Source of the DNA: Metabacillus niabensis
Lineage (GTDB): Bacteria > Bacillota > Bacilli > Bacillales > Bacillaceae
Direction: 5' to 3'
DNA: 64,000 nucleotides
NCBI RefSeq assembly: GCF_020524345.1
Contig: NZ_JAIVLH010000010.1
Location: forward strand, 124,001-188,000
A program made the translations under genes and the position numbers. Below, piece after piece: positions 1-8,896 of this stretch. Under the pieces are notes generated by a model. The model was not told where the DNA came from. It worked only from the letters and a program-made list of their open reading frames with translations, and did no database searches. Within the stretch, counting starts at the first letter, position 1, and the number at the start of each line of letters is the position of its first letter.

Positions 1-1620
1 TTCAACAGTTGCCGGGATTGAACACAATAAATGGTCACGATCAGACAAAAGGACATGTTGGCTAGCTATCTTGTTGTTAAGCAAAATAGAAGCTGTTAAT
101 GTATAGGCCTGGCCATTCACATGAAATGATTTTGAAGGAATATCATCTAAAATAGAGCTGATTGGAACTACAGGAGCATCTCCATCTTTTCCTTTTTCTA
201 CTGTAATTATGTCACCGTGTGTAACCGGATCCTCAATGGAACAGATCATGCCGTTTCTCTTTATAATTGGTGCTGTGCCAAGCCCACCAGGTATGGTAAT
301 CGCTTTATTGTTTACAGTCAGCATTAAGGCCATTCCGGGTTTTCCATAAAGTTTTGTTAATTGGATGCCAGAAGACAATAAACTATCAGCTACTGTTAAA
401 GATTTCATATGGAATAGCCGAACAGTACGCTCATTAACGGTTACACGTATATATTGAATCGGATTTTGTTTGGATGAAACGGCAATTCCAATCGGAGTGA
501 CTAATTCCGGTCCTTTTTGAACATGTTCTTCTAGCTTAAGTTGAGGTATAGCATCAATTCCTCTGATCGCCACCCTATTTTCAGGTAACTCTAGTAATGC
601 TGCCAACCTTTTTGGAAGTTCCGGAGTTAGACTGCCTCCTCCTACAAGCATAATCGCTTTAGGAGATCCGCCATTATTCAAACGGATAATCTCATCCCTG
701 ATTGATGCAGCAAGCTTATCAATTGCAGGAGAGATTTTTTTCAAAATATCTTCTTTTGATAGTACAGTTTCGAATCCTAAAATATCTGTAACTGTTATAT
801 TATCCTCAGATTCCAGTTTTCGCTTAGCTTCTTCAGCTTTTGGGAAATCAAGTAAAAATTCGTCTGATACAGATTCTGTAATTTCATCACCTGCTATAGG
901 AACCATTCCATATGAAATGATCGTTCCCATATCAGTAATTGCTATATCAGAAGTTCCTGCTCCAATATCAACAAGAGCAACATTTAATCTCCTCATTGAC
1001 GTGGGAATTAAAACATTAATGGCGGCAATTGGTTCTAATGTTAAAGCTTCCATTTCAAGTTCGGCGCGATTAAGTGCAGCCAGCAAAGATTCAACCACAA
1101 CTTTTGGAAGAAAGGTGGCGATAATCTCCACCGATACTACCTCACCTTGTTGATCAATTAAACTACCAATCTCTTCACCATCAAGATCATAATGCAGAAC
1201 AGAATATCCTACACAATCATAATGATGGGCACGCTCTTTTTCATGTTTTTTGGCAAGTTGTTGCTGAGCGATCTGTACAGCCATGAGTTCCAGATGAAGA
1301 ATATCTTCTTTTTGAATCATAGGTTTGCCGGTTATTCCAAGAGAAGCAGTTGCTCTTTCTGTTTTTAATGCACGACCTGCTGCAGCAACACATACTTTAT
1401 GAAGAGGTCCGTGTTTTTTTTCAAGTTCTTTTTTTACAGAAGAGATGACATTTGCGACAGACAAAACATCATGAATTTGTCCGTCTAACATAGATCGTTT
1501 TGTGTGTTCCTTTACTACAGTATCAACAATAAGATAAGAATTGTTTTCTTCTTTTAAGATTAAGCCGACCACAGATCTAGTTCCTATATCAAGTGCAAAT
1601 GTTAGGTCATTAGGGGTCAT
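1..1620 (-). CDS. FtsA/PilM-like actin-fold ATPase, C-terminus cut by window edge
   Basis: The frame is open from an ATG at 1620 to the window edge, giving 540 codons with no stop. AAGAAGGTG sits just upstream as ribosome site. The protein opens with MTPNDLTFALDIGTRS, a phosphate-1 motif of the actin/FtsA/DnaK fold (D11-S16). A second motif, DIGAGTSD, begins near residue 218, followed by a glycine-rich LVGGGSLTPEL adenosine-binding motif near residue 320. This order is that of FtsA-type cell-division ATPases and PilM/type-IV-pilus relatives. It is longer than a typical FtsA (about 420-440 residues) and extends past the ATPase core. It is transcribed away from aroA and is not next to ftsZ, so it is probably a paralogue rather than the divisome FtsA. 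Its precise role is unknown. Confidence 0.8.
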   Translation of the reverse strand, partial: MTPNDLTFALDIGTRSVVGLILKEENNSYLIVDTVVKEHTKRSMLDGQIHDVLSVANVISSVKKELEKKHGPLHKVCVAAAGRALKTERATASLGITGKPMIQKEDILHLELMAVQIAQQQLAKKHEKERAHHYDCVGYSVLHYDLDGEEIGSLIDQQGEVVSVEIIATFLPKVVVESLLAALNRAELEMEALTLEPIAAINVLIPTSMRRLNVALVDIGAGTSDIAITDMGTIISYGMVPIAGDEITESVSDEFLLDFPKAEEAKRKLESEDNITVTDILGFETVLSKEDILKKISPAIDKLAASIRDEIIRLNNGGSPKAIMLVGGGSLTPELPKRLAALLELPENRVAIRGIDAIPQLKLEEHVQKGPELVTPIGIAVSSKQNPIQYIRVTVNERTVRLFHMKSLTVADSLLSSGIQLTKLYGKPGMALMLTVNNKAITIPGGLGTAPIIKRNGMICSIEDPVTHGDIITVEKGKDGDAPVVPISSILDDIPSKSFHVNGQAYTLTASILLNNKIASQHVLLSDRDHLLCSIPATVE

Positions 1621-1746
1621 GTTTGTACACCTTCTTTAAGCAGATGATCATCATCATTTACAAATAAATGATAATACAATTTTTTCATTGTGTTCACTCG
1701 CTTTATCGCATAAAAGCTTAAAAGCGTTTAAATGTTAAAGTTTTTA

Positions 1747-1775
1747 ATGACAATCACAATTATATGGTTTATAAT
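1747..1775 (+). promoter_or_regulatory. SigA-type promoter of aroA
   Basis: ATGACA (1747-1752), a 17-base spacer, then a perfect TATAAT (1770-1775), about 120 bases ahead of the aroA start. Confidence 0.6.
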
Positions 1776-1897
1776 TACAACTAATTAAAGAAAATGTACC
1801 ACACTTTTATTGAATGATAAAGAAATCTTACCCTAGTTTCCATACTAGTAAAAGAGTCGAATTTCTAATCAATTTTAAATGCGAAAGGATGAGAGAG

Positions 1898-2974
1898 ATG
1901 AGTAATGCAGAATTAGAAGCATTAAGAGCGAGAGCTGAGGAAATTAACTTACAAATCTTAAAGTTAATTAACGAGAGAGGTAGAGTTGTTCAAGAGATTG
2001 GTAAAGCTAAAGAAGCACAAGGTGTCAATCGTTATGATCCTGTTCGCGAACGAAAGATGTTAAATAGTATTAAAGAATATAACGATGGACCATTTTTAGA
2101 CTCAACCTTACAACATATTTTCAAAGAAATCTTTAAGGCTGGTTTAGAGCTTCAAGAAGATGATCATAGTAAAGCATTGCTAGTTTCACGTAAGAAAAAG
2201 CCGGAAGATACAGTTATTGAAGTGAATGGTGTTAGGATTGGGGATGGAAGCCAATCATTTATTATAGGTCCTTGTGCTGTTGAGAGCTATGAGCAGGTAG
2301 CCGCAGTTGCAGAACAAGCCGTTAAACAAGGGATTAAAATCATGCGTGGAGGTGCCTTCAAACCGCGTACCAGTCCATATGACTTCCAAGGCTTAGGTGT
2401 AGAAGGCCTTAAGATACTAAGAAAAGTAGGAGACGAATACGGTTTAGCTATTATTAGTGAAATTGTAAACCCAGCAGATATTGAATTAGCATTAGATTAT
2501 GTTGATATCATTCAAATTGGTGCACGTAACATGCAAAACTTCGAATTGCTAAAAGCAGCGGGTGCTGTTCGTAAACCTGTTCTTTTAAAACGAGGTCTTG
2601 CAGCTACAATTGATGAATTCGTTAACGCAGCAGAATATATCATTTCACAAGGAAATGATCAAATCATTCTATGTGAGCGTGGAATCCGTACGTATGAGCG
2701 TGCAACTAGAAATACGTTGGATATTTCAGCAGTTCCTATTTTAAAACAAGAAACACACTTACCGGTATTTGTTGATGTTACCCATTCAACAGGTCGAAGG
2801 GATCTATTAGTTCCGACGGCAAAAGCAGCACTAGCAATTGGAGCTGATGGTGTAATGGCCGAAGTACACCCGGACCCGGCTGTCGCTCTATCTGACTCTG
2901 CACAACAAATGGACTTCGACCAATTCGATCAATTCATGACTGAATTAAAGCCTTTAGTTAAAGTGAATGTATAA
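1898..2974 (+). CDS. aroA: 3-deoxy-7-phosphoheptulonate synthase / chorismate mutase
   Basis: Bifunctional first enzyme of the shikimate pathway: condenses PEP and erythrose-4-phosphate, and carries a chorismate mutase domain that also serves for feedback inhibition. Residues 1-90 are the AroQ-type mutase helix bundle ([31 protein letters not shown]). Residues about 110-358 are the DAHP synthase barrel with IGPCAVES and [16 protein letters not shown] use the ATG at 1898, preceded by GAAAGGATGAGAG, giving 358 residues, the length I recall for the B. subtilis enzyme. A longer in-frame start at 1814 lacks a ribosome site and adds residues unlike the family. It has its own promoter and a terminator before ccpA. 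Confidence 0.97.
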   Translation: MSNAELEALRARAEEINLQILKLINERGRVVQEIGKAKEAQGVNRYDPVRERKMLNSIKEYNDGPFLDSTLQHIFKEIFKAGLELQEDDHSKALLVSRKKKPEDTVIEVNGVRIGDGSQSFIIGPCAVESYEQVAAVAEQAVKQGIKIMRGGAFKPRTSPYDFQGLGVEGLKILRKVGDEYGLAIISEIVNPADIELALDYVDIIQIGARNMQNFELLKAAGAVRKPVLLKRGLAATIDEFVNAAEYIISQGNDQIILCERGIRTYERATRNTLDISAVPILKQETHLPVFVDVTHSTGRRDLLVPTAKAALAIGADGVMAEVHPDPAVALSDSAQQMDFDQFDQFMTELKPLVKVNV

Positions 2975-3021
2975 GAATTTAGAAAAAGATTTTTGATTGG
3001 TATTAAAAAGTTACTTTGAAC

Positions 3022-3100
3022 AAAGAGGTTGACTTAAGATAGGAATTCCGCTTCTTCTTAGAGGAACAATTCCTATTACATAAAGTCACCCTCTTTTTTT
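3022..3100 (+). terminator. Branched intrinsic terminator after aroA
   Basis: The outer stem pairs AAAGAGGTTGACTT with AAGTCACCCTCTTT. An inner stem pairs TAGGAATT with AATTCCTA. The structure ends in a run of seven T. The outer stem is unusually long and encloses a second hairpin. Confidence 0.75.
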
Positions 3101-3369
3101 GTTTTTTATTCATAAAAATGAAAAAGTTAGGCAAAATGATAATAAGTAAAACCTCAAAAACCGAATAAAAGCGTGAAAATCGAACAAATATGTGAAAACA
3201 GCTTAAAAATCGAAGGAAATAGATTGCGGACGTTTTCAGAGTATCGTATGATAAGAAACATAGAATTGGATTTACGACAAGACGTAACAACTTTCTACAT
3301 AACAAAATTAGACTGGAAAAACCAAGTCAGATAATAAATGTTCTCAATGTAACAGAAGGAGTGTTTTAA
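3101..3369 (+). other. Gene-free leader region of ccpA
   Basis: No credible ORF. It holds a SigA-like promoter (TTGCGG 3224-3229, 17-base spacer, TATGAT 3247-3252) and several A-rich blocks sharing CGAA cores near 3162, 3181 and 3211. The ccpA ribosome site AGAAGGAGTG ends the region. Confidence 0.5.
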
Positions 3370-4371
3370 ATGTCAAGTGTAACAATATATGATGTAGCTC
3401 GTGAGGCAAATGTATCAATGGCAACTGTCTCTCGTGTAGTAAATGGTAATCCAAATGTTAAACCAACAACAAGAAAAAAAGTGTTGGATGCAATTGAAAG
3501 ATTAGGCTATCGTCCAAATGCAGTAGCAAGAGGTCTTGCAAGCAAAAAGACAACAACAGTTGGGGTAATCATTCCTGATATTTCAAGTATCTTTTATTCA
3601 GAGCTTGCACGTGGAATTGAAGATATTGCCACAATGTACAAATACAATATTATCTTAAGTAATTCTGATCAAAATAAAGATAAAGAATTACATTTGTTAA
3701 ATACAATGCTTGGAAAACAAGTGGATGGAATTGTCTTTATGAGTGGAAATGTAACAGAAGAGCTTGTAGAACAGTTCAAACGCTCTCCAGTACCAATTGT
3801 TTTAGCAGCCTCCGTAGATTTAACAAATACTACGCCATCGGTTAATATTAACTATGAACAGGCTGCATATGATGTTATTTCCATGCTTATTGAAAAAGGC
3901 CATAAGAGAATTGCTTATGTTGAGGGTCCAGCAGAGGAGCCGGTTAACCGTCTGAAAAAATCAGTAGGATATAAACGTGCTCTAGAGGATGCAGGACTAC
4001 CGTTTGATGAAGAATTGGTTGTAGAAGGAGACTACACATACGATTCTGGTATAGAAGCTTTTGAAAAAATTGATGAATTAACTGAGAAGCCAACAGCTAT
4101 CTTTGTTGGTACAGATGAGATGGCATTAGGTGTCATTCACGGGGCACAGGACCGAAACTATTCCATTCCTTCTGATTTCGAAATTGTTGGATTTGATAAC
4201 ACTAGATTGGCAACAATGGTACGTCCGCAGCTAACAACAGTTGTTCAGCCAACATATGATATTGGTGCTGTAGCTATGCGTTTATTGACAAAATATATGA
4301 ATAAAGAAGAAGTTGAAAATCACATCGTTGAATTACCACATCGATTGGAATATAGACAATCAACAAAGTAA
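3370..4371 (+). CDS. ccpA: Catabolite control protein A
   Basis: LacI/GalR-family master regulator of carbon catabolite control, which with HPr-Ser46-P binds cre sites. The N-terminal helix-turn-helix is [23 protein letters not shown] (residues 4-26), followed by the hinge region [17 protein letters not shown] and a periplasmic-binding-protein-like core (about 60-330). At 333 residues it matches the family. The start follows AGAAGGAGTG. The neighbours acuABC and acsA are known CcpA targets in Bacillus, and the aroA-ccpA-acu-acsA order is conserved there. Confidence 0.98.
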   Translation: MSSVTIYDVAREANVSMATVSRVVNGNPNVKPTTRKKVLDAIERLGYRPNAVARGLASKKTTTVGVIIPDISSIFYSELARGIEDIATMYKYNIILSNSDQNKDKELHLLNTMLGKQVDGIVFMSGNVTEELVEQFKRSPVPIVLAASVDLTNTTPSVNINYEQAAYDVISMLIEKGHKRIAYVEGPAEEPVNRLKKSVGYKRALEDAGLPFDEELVVEGDYTYDSGIEAFEKIDELTEKPTAIFVGTDEMALGVIHGAQDRNYSIPSDFEIVGFDNTRLATMVRPQLTTVVQPTYDIGAVAMRLLTKYMNKEEVENHIVELPHRLEYRQSTK

Positions 4372-4388
4372 TCAATAGCTGAGATGAT

Positions 4389-4433
4389 AAGAAGGGCTGT
4401 CCTGAATTTTAGGCAGACCCTTCTTTGCTATTT
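4389..4433. terminator. Bidirectional terminator between ccpA and acuC
   Basis: AAGAAGGGCTGTCCT pairs with AGGCAGACCCTTCTT around a GAATTTT loop, with T-rich sequence on one side and A-rich on the other. It serves convergent genes. Confidence 0.7.
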
Positions 4434-4436
4434 TAG

Positions 4437-5591
4437 TCAATTTGGTCGAATTGGAAGTAGTGCCTTTTCGACAGTTAAAGCATTTTTCTCTTCTATCTCA
4501 GGTTTTCTTGGTATTGGTTTATACATATCTGTTGGGTCGTACCAGCGATCGGGCAGGGTAACAGGTGCCTTTTGCTGCCATTTATCAATCCATTTTTTTG
4601 GAAGATGTTCCGGTACATTTATTTGATTCATCTCAAGCCAAATTAAGCTCCATGCTCTGGGTACTACACGCCATATATCATATCCTCCTCCACCAACGGC
4701 AATCCACTTACCATCACAATATTGATGAGCGATTTTATGAGCAATCTTAGGAATTTCGTGATAAATGGCCATTGTGGCGGATAAATGTGTTAAAGGATCG
4801 TAAAAATGAGCATCTGCACCATTTTGAGTTAAAATAACATCCGGTTTAAAAAAAGCAGCGACTTCTTCAATTGATGTTCGATAGGCATGGAGCCAGGAAT
4901 CATCTTCTGTAAATGCGTCTAATGGAATATTAAATGTATAGCCATATCCTTTGCCAGCGCCTCTTTCTGTAATATTTCCTGTTCCGGGGAATAAGTATCT
5001 CCCTGTTTCATGAATTGATAGTGTACATACATTCGGATCGTCATAAAAAGTCCATTGAACTCCATCACCATGATGTGCATCTGTGTCAATGTATAAGACT
5101 TTTGCTCCGTATTTTTCTTGTATATAGCGAATAGCCACAGAACTATCGTTATATATGCAAAAGCCTGAGGCCTTTCCTCTAAAACCGTGGTGTAACCCGC
5201 CGCCAAAATTAGCAGCATGTGTAGCTTTGCCTTCCATGACATAATCTACAGCTGTTAGAGTAGCGCCAACAAGCAAGGAACTTGCTTCATGCATTTGTGG
5301 AAATATAGGTGTATCCTCTGTCCCGATCCCATAATTATTTCCTTCTTCATTTGCTAGTTTTCCGTGTCCAGCTAATTCTACAGCTTGAATATATTTTTTA
5401 TCATGGATAAGAGCTAATTCTTCAATTGATGCCACCCTGGGTGTGACAATCTTTGAATCATCTAATGCATTCATGTTCTTTAATAAGTCATAAGTAAGCT
5501 CTACCCGCAACTGATTAAAAGGATGATCATGTGAGAATTTATATTGTTGAAAATCCGGTGAGTAAATAAAGACAGTGTCTTGGTTTGTCAT
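4437..5591 (-). CDS. acuC: AcuC, class I/II histone-deacetylase-like protein deacetylase
   Basis: Deacetylates acetyl-CoA synthetase and so reactivates it. The 384 residues show the arginase/deacetylase fold: DTDAHHGDGVQW carries the zinc/catalytic Asp-His motif, with FGGGLHHGF and VGGGGYD further along. The start ATG overlaps the acuB stop as ATGA (5588-5591), so translation is probably coupled. It is the last gene of the acuABC operon and converges on ccpA with a shared terminator. Confidence 0.96.
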   Translation of the reverse strand: MTNQDTVFIYSPDFQQYKFSHDHPFNQLRVELTYDLLKNMNALDDSKIVTPRVASIEELALIHDKKYIQAVELAGHGKLANEEGNNYGIGTEDTPIFPQMHEASSLLVGATLTAVDYVMEGKATHAANFGGGLHHGFRGKASGFCIYNDSSVAIRYIQEKYGAKVLYIDTDAHHGDGVQWTFYDDPNVCTLSIHETGRYLFPGTGNITERGAGKGYGYTFNIPLDAFTEDDSWLHAYRTSIEEVAAFFKPDVILTQNGADAHFYDPLTHLSATMAIYHEIPKIAHKIAHQYCDGKWIAVGGGGYDIWRVVPRAWSLIWLEMNQINVPEHLPKKWIDKWQQKAPVTLPDRWYDPTDMYKPIPRKPEIEEKNALTVEKALLPIRPN

Positions 5592-6232
5592 TTTGCATTC
5601 TCCGGCAATTCAGGCCATATAACCTGATATCCTGATGATTGGATATCCTTAATAATCAGAGTTACATTTATTGTTTGGACACGAAGAACAAGAATTTTAT
5701 ATCGGTCATCAGTGTCAGAATAAACGAGTGCGCTCGCAATATTTACTCTTCGATTTAATAATATGGACGAAACTTCTGCTAGCATGCCGGGCTTATTTGG
5801 TACTCTTATTTCAAGGTGTGAAGCAGGCTGGTCTGCACCTGTAAGCTTTACAAAAGTATGTAATAAATCTGTCTCAGTAATCAATCCAACAAGTTTTCGG
5901 TCTTGTAGAATAGGGAGGCACCCGATTTGATTATCAATGAGGACTGCTGCAATTTCCTCAACAAAGTCGAGAGGATGTCCAGTAATGAGATCTGTAGACA
6001 TAACATCTATAATAGGTTTTGTTAAAAAGTTTTCTTTTAACTCTAATTGAAAAATAGATGGACTGGCATCTTTAACATCACGTTCAGTAATAATTCCTAC
6101 TAGAATATGATGATCGTTTACGATAGGAATATGTCGTATTTTATTTTCTTTCATTGACTTTAATGCCAGACTAATTGTGTCTTCAGGTCGAAGAGTGATC
6201 ACATTTTTTTTCATTATATGTTTAACAAGCAT
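5588..6232 (-). CDS. acuB: AcuB, CBS-pair and ACT-like domain protein
   Basis: 214 residues with two CBS domains (VKHIMKKNVITLRPEDTISLALKSMKENKIRHIPIV near residues 3-40, then a second to about 130) and a C-terminal ACT-like ligand-binding segment (about 138-205, LEIRVPNKPGMLAEVSSILLNRRVNIASALV). Such proteins sense adenylates or amino acids. In the acetoin/acetate acu operon its biochemical role remains unsettled. A strong GGAGGG ribosome site precedes the ATG, and the gene overlaps acuC by 4 bases. Confidence 0.93.
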   Translation of the reverse strand: MLVKHIMKKNVITLRPEDTISLALKSMKENKIRHIPIVNDHHILVGIITERDVKDASPSIFQLELKENFLTKPIIDVMSTDLITGHPLDFVEEIAAVLIDNQIGCLPILQDRKLVGLITETDLLHTFVKLTGADQPASHLEIRVPNKPGMLAEVSSILLNRRVNIASALVYSDTDDRYKILVLRVQTINVTLIIKDIQSSGYQVIWPELPENAK

Positions 6233-6282
6233 TTTTTGCCCTCCTTACCCTTTAGGGCGTGTAATATAGTTTTGATTATTCG

Positions 6283-6915
6283 TTAATACATGAAACGGTT
6301 TTTAAATCTTAACTGATCGAATTTCTGAACAGATTCAGAAGGAATTCTTTTTCCGATTCTAGCCATTAAACAATTAGCGGGGTGGGAGCTTATTTCCGGT
6401 TCATCTGTTGCGTACCATTCTAAACCACCTGCATTCATCATTTTCTCCATCACTTTTCGATATTCCCACACGTTTAAACCAGAACCCTTTAAGTCCCAGT
6501 GCCAGTAATATTCTGTTGTAATAATAATATAATTTTCCATTGCGTCATCCATCATGGAGACTTTTAGTAGATTTTTCCCAACAGAAAACCCCCGAAACTC
6601 AGGTGCAACCTCAATCGCCCCAAGTTCAATTAAGTCTTCCATATTTCCTTCAGACCATCTTTCCAGAGGATCGGGATATAGATATGTAACATAGCCGATA
6701 ACGACATCACGGTGTCTAGCAATAATAATTCTGCCCTCTGGCAATTCTCCTATTTCAACTAGAGCCTTTTTCTGTTGGTCTGGTTGGCGAAAAGCAACTA
6801 AACCATTGTGAAATTCGTAGCTTGAAAGTTTATCAGGTGAAACAGGTCCTTCGATTAAAATACTTCCGATGGGTGTTTTTAATTCTTTTGCATTATATGT
6901 CTTAGGGTGTTTCAT
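6283..6915 (-). CDS. acuA: AcuA, GNAT protein acetyltransferase
   Basis: GNAT-fold enzyme (210 residues) that acetylates the catalytic lysine of acetyl-CoA synthetase and silences it. The acetyl-CoA-binding region EVAPEFRGFSVGKNLL (near residue 102) is the family signature. First gene of the acuABC operon, divergent from its substrate acsA across a 210-base control region. GGGCGGTG lies ahead of the ATG. Confidence 0.95.
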   Translation of the reverse strand: MKHPKTYNAKELKTPIGSILIEGPVSPDKLSSYEFHNGLVAFRQPDQQKKALVEIGELPEGRIIIARHRDVVIGYVTYLYPDPLERWSEGNMEDLIELGAIEVAPEFRGFSVGKNLLKVSMMDDAMENYIIITTEYYWHWDLKGSGLNVWEYRKVMEKMMNAGGLEWYATDEPEISSHPANCLMARIGKRIPSESVQKFDQLRFKNRFMY

Positions 6916-6998
6916 TTAGTCACCGCCCTTTAGTTTTAGTGAATGATTATCAATACTTTGTGAAAATAACCTTTTGGGAGATATCATATCTTTTTTCT

Positions 6999-7004
6999 AT
7001 TATA
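6999..7004 (-). promoter_or_regulatory. -10 element for acuABC
   Basis: Reading the minus strand gives a perfect TATAAT. The -35 position is weak and falls in the cre-like site at 7021-7035, so CcpA bound there would compete with polymerase. Confidence 0.45.
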
Positions 7005-7020
7005 CTAGATTAATTGAAAA

Positions 7021-7035
7021 AATTAAGCGTTTACA
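7021..7035 (+). promoter_or_regulatory. cre-like CcpA site between acuA and acsA
   Basis: AATTAAGCGTTTACA matches the right-hand twelve positions of the cre consensus WTGNAANCGNWWNCA; only the first TG is lost. It overlaps the acuA -35 zone and lies about 30 bases upstream of the acsA -35. Inference rests on the motif and on known CcpA control of these genes in B. subtilis. Confidence 0.5.
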
Positions 7036-7063
7036 AGATAGTTAAGAATATAAATTTCAAAAA

Positions 7064-7092
7064 TTGAGAAAAATGAAGTATTGTAATATAAT
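7064..7092 (+). promoter_or_regulatory. SigA promoter of acsA
   Basis: TTGAGA (7064-7069), 17-base spacer, TATAAT (7087-7092), 33 bases before the ATG. Confidence 0.75.
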
Positions 7093-7125
7093 AGAAATTG
7101 AATTCTACATAAGGGGGAATTAGGG

Positions 7126-8838
7126 ATGAAATTGGAAGCGTTACCAGTGGTGAAGGGTAATCATAATTTAGAAGATTACGATCATACTTATGAGACGTTC
7201 AAATGGTCAGAGGTTGAAAAGAATTTTACTTGGTCAGAAACCGGACGTATGAATGCAGCTTATGAGGCCATTGATAAGCATGCAGAAACTGCTCGTAAAA
7301 ATAAGGTGGCGCTTTATTATCGCGACCCTGAACGAGAGGAAAAATATACGTTTAAAGAGTTAAAAGAGCTATCAAACAAAGCGGCAAATATCCTGAAAAA
7401 TAAGGCAGATGTTGTAAAAGGTGACCGTCTTTTCGTCTTTATGCCAAGAACTCCTGAATTATATTCAGTCATCTTAGGAGCAATTAAACTTGGCGCAATT
7501 GTCGGGCCTCTGTTTGAAGCTTTTATGGAAGGCGCAGTAAAGGATCGATTAGAAGATAGTGATGCTAAAGTTATAGTAACGACTCCTGAGTTGCTAGAAA
7601 GAGTTCCATTAAATGACCTTCCATCATTAAAACATGTTGTAGTTGTTGGTGATTCTGTTGAAGCACCGCATATTGATTTTTTAAATGAAATGAAAACGGC
7701 AAGTAAAGAGCTGGAAATTGAATGGGTTGATAAAACCGACGGATTACTTCTCCACTACACATCCGGCTCAACCGGTAAACCAAAAGGGGTTCTTCATGTA
7801 CATCAGGCCATGGTACAACATTATCAAACAGGACAATGGGTGCTTGATTTAAAAGAAGATGATGTTTATTGGTGTACAGCTGATCCAGGCTGGGTAACAG
7901 GCACGATATATGGTATTTTCGCGCCTTGGTTGTCAGGTGCAACAAACGTTATCGTTGGAGGAAGGTTCAAGCCTGAAACATGGTATCAAACGATTGAAGA
8001 CTTTGGTGTGACTGTTTGGTACAGTGCTCCCACAGCATTTAGAATGCTTATGGGTGCAGGAGATGAACTTGTTAAGCAATTTGATACGAGTTCACTAAGA
8101 CATGTTTTAAGTGTCGGGGAGCCTCTTAATCCGGAAGTTGTTCGCTGGGGCGTAAAGGTATTTAATAATCGCATTCATGATACTTGGTGGATGACAGAAA
8201 CAGGGGCACAACTTATTTGTAACTATCCTGCGATGGAAATAAAGCCGGGTTCAATGGGAAAACCTATCCCTGGAGTAAAAGCAGCCATTGTGGATGATCA
8301 AGGAAATGAATTACCACCGTATCGAATGGGGAACTTAGCGATTAAAAAGGGCTGGCCATCCATGATGCACACCATTTGGAATAATCAAGAAAAGTACGAA
8401 TCCTATTTTATGCCTGGTGATTGGTATGTGTCAGGTGATTCCGCTTATATGGATGAAGAGGGCTATTTCTGGTTCCAAGGTAGAATAGATGATGTAATCA
8501 TGACTTCAGGTGAACGTGTTGGACCATTTGAGGTTGAGAGTAAGCTTGTGGAGCATCCTGCTATTGCAGAAGCTGGTGTAATTGGAAAACCTGATCCTGT
8601 TAGAGGGGAAATTATTAAAGCATTTGTTGCCCTTCGAGAAGGGTATGAGCCAACAGATGAACTGAAGGAAGAAATTCGTACTTTCGTAAAGAAAGGTTTA
8701 GCGGCACATGCTGCACCACGTGAAATTGATTTCCGTGACAAATTGCCGAAAACACGAAGTGGAAAAATCATGAGACGTGTCCTAAAAGCATGGGAATTAG
8801 ATTTACCAACTGGTGATTTATCAACGATGGAAGATTAA
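7126..8838 (+). CDS. acsA: Acetyl-CoA synthetase
   Basis: AMP-forming acetate:CoA ligase (570 residues) of the ANL superfamily. The P-loop-like LHYTSGSTGKPKGVLH, the aromatic WWMTETGAQ block and the C-terminal PKTRSGKIMRR motif are all present. The lysine of SGK is residue 547, which corresponds to the AcuA-acetylated lysine of B. subtilis AcsA. The AAGGGGGAAT ribosome site supports the ATG at 7126. It is divergent from acuABC, which encodes its regulators, and ends in a strong terminator. Confidence 0.97.
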   Translation: MKLEALPVVKGNHNLEDYDHTYETFKWSEVEKNFTWSETGRMNAAYEAIDKHAETARKNKVALYYRDPEREEKYTFKELKELSNKAANILKNKADVVKGDRLFVFMPRTPELYSVILGAIKLGAIVGPLFEAFMEGAVKDRLEDSDAKVIVTTPELLERVPLNDLPSLKHVVVVGDSVEAPHIDFLNEMKTASKELEIEWVDKTDGLLLHYTSGSTGKPKGVLHVHQAMVQHYQTGQWVLDLKEDDVYWCTADPGWVTGTIYGIFAPWLSGATNVIVGGRFKPETWYQTIEDFGVTVWYSAPTAFRMLMGAGDELVKQFDTSSLRHVLSVGEPLNPEVVRWGVKVFNNRIHDTWWMTETGAQLICNYPAMEIKPGSMGKPIPGVKAAIVDDQGNELPPYRMGNLAIKKGWPSMMHTIWNNQEKYESYFMPGDWYVSGDSAYMDEEGYFWFQGRIDDVIMTSGERVGPFEVESKLVEHPAIAEAGVIGKPDPVRGEIIKAFVALREGYEPTDELKEEIRTFVKKGLAAHAAPREIDFRDKLPKTRSGKIMRRVLKAWELDLPTGDLSTMED

Positions 8839-8850
8839 TTTATAACAAAT

Positions 8851-8878
8851 AAAAAAGAGCTGATCACAGCTCTTTTTT
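8851..8878. terminator. Bidirectional terminator between acsA and the PBP gene
   Basis: A perfect 12-base stem AAAAAAGAGCTG / CAGCTCTTTTTT with an ATCA loop. Confidence 0.9.
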
Positions 8879-8896
8879 AATACAACCAATTCGAAG

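Noticed and set aside
917-1153. 78-codon plus-strand ORF inside the first gene
   Set aside because: Serine/isoleucine-rich shadow antisense to the FtsA-like gene, without a ribosome site.
3162-3215. CGAA-containing direct repeats before ccpA
   Set aside because: Irregular 19- and 30-base spacing and A-rich context; not distinguishable from chance.
3003-3305. 100-codon minus-strand ORF between aroA and ccpA
   Set aside because: Runs through the aroA terminator and the ccpA promoter; composition is that of translated AT-rich non-coding DNA.
4919-5242. 107-codon minus-strand ORF in another frame of acuC
   Set aside because: Same-strand shadow of a well-conserved gene.
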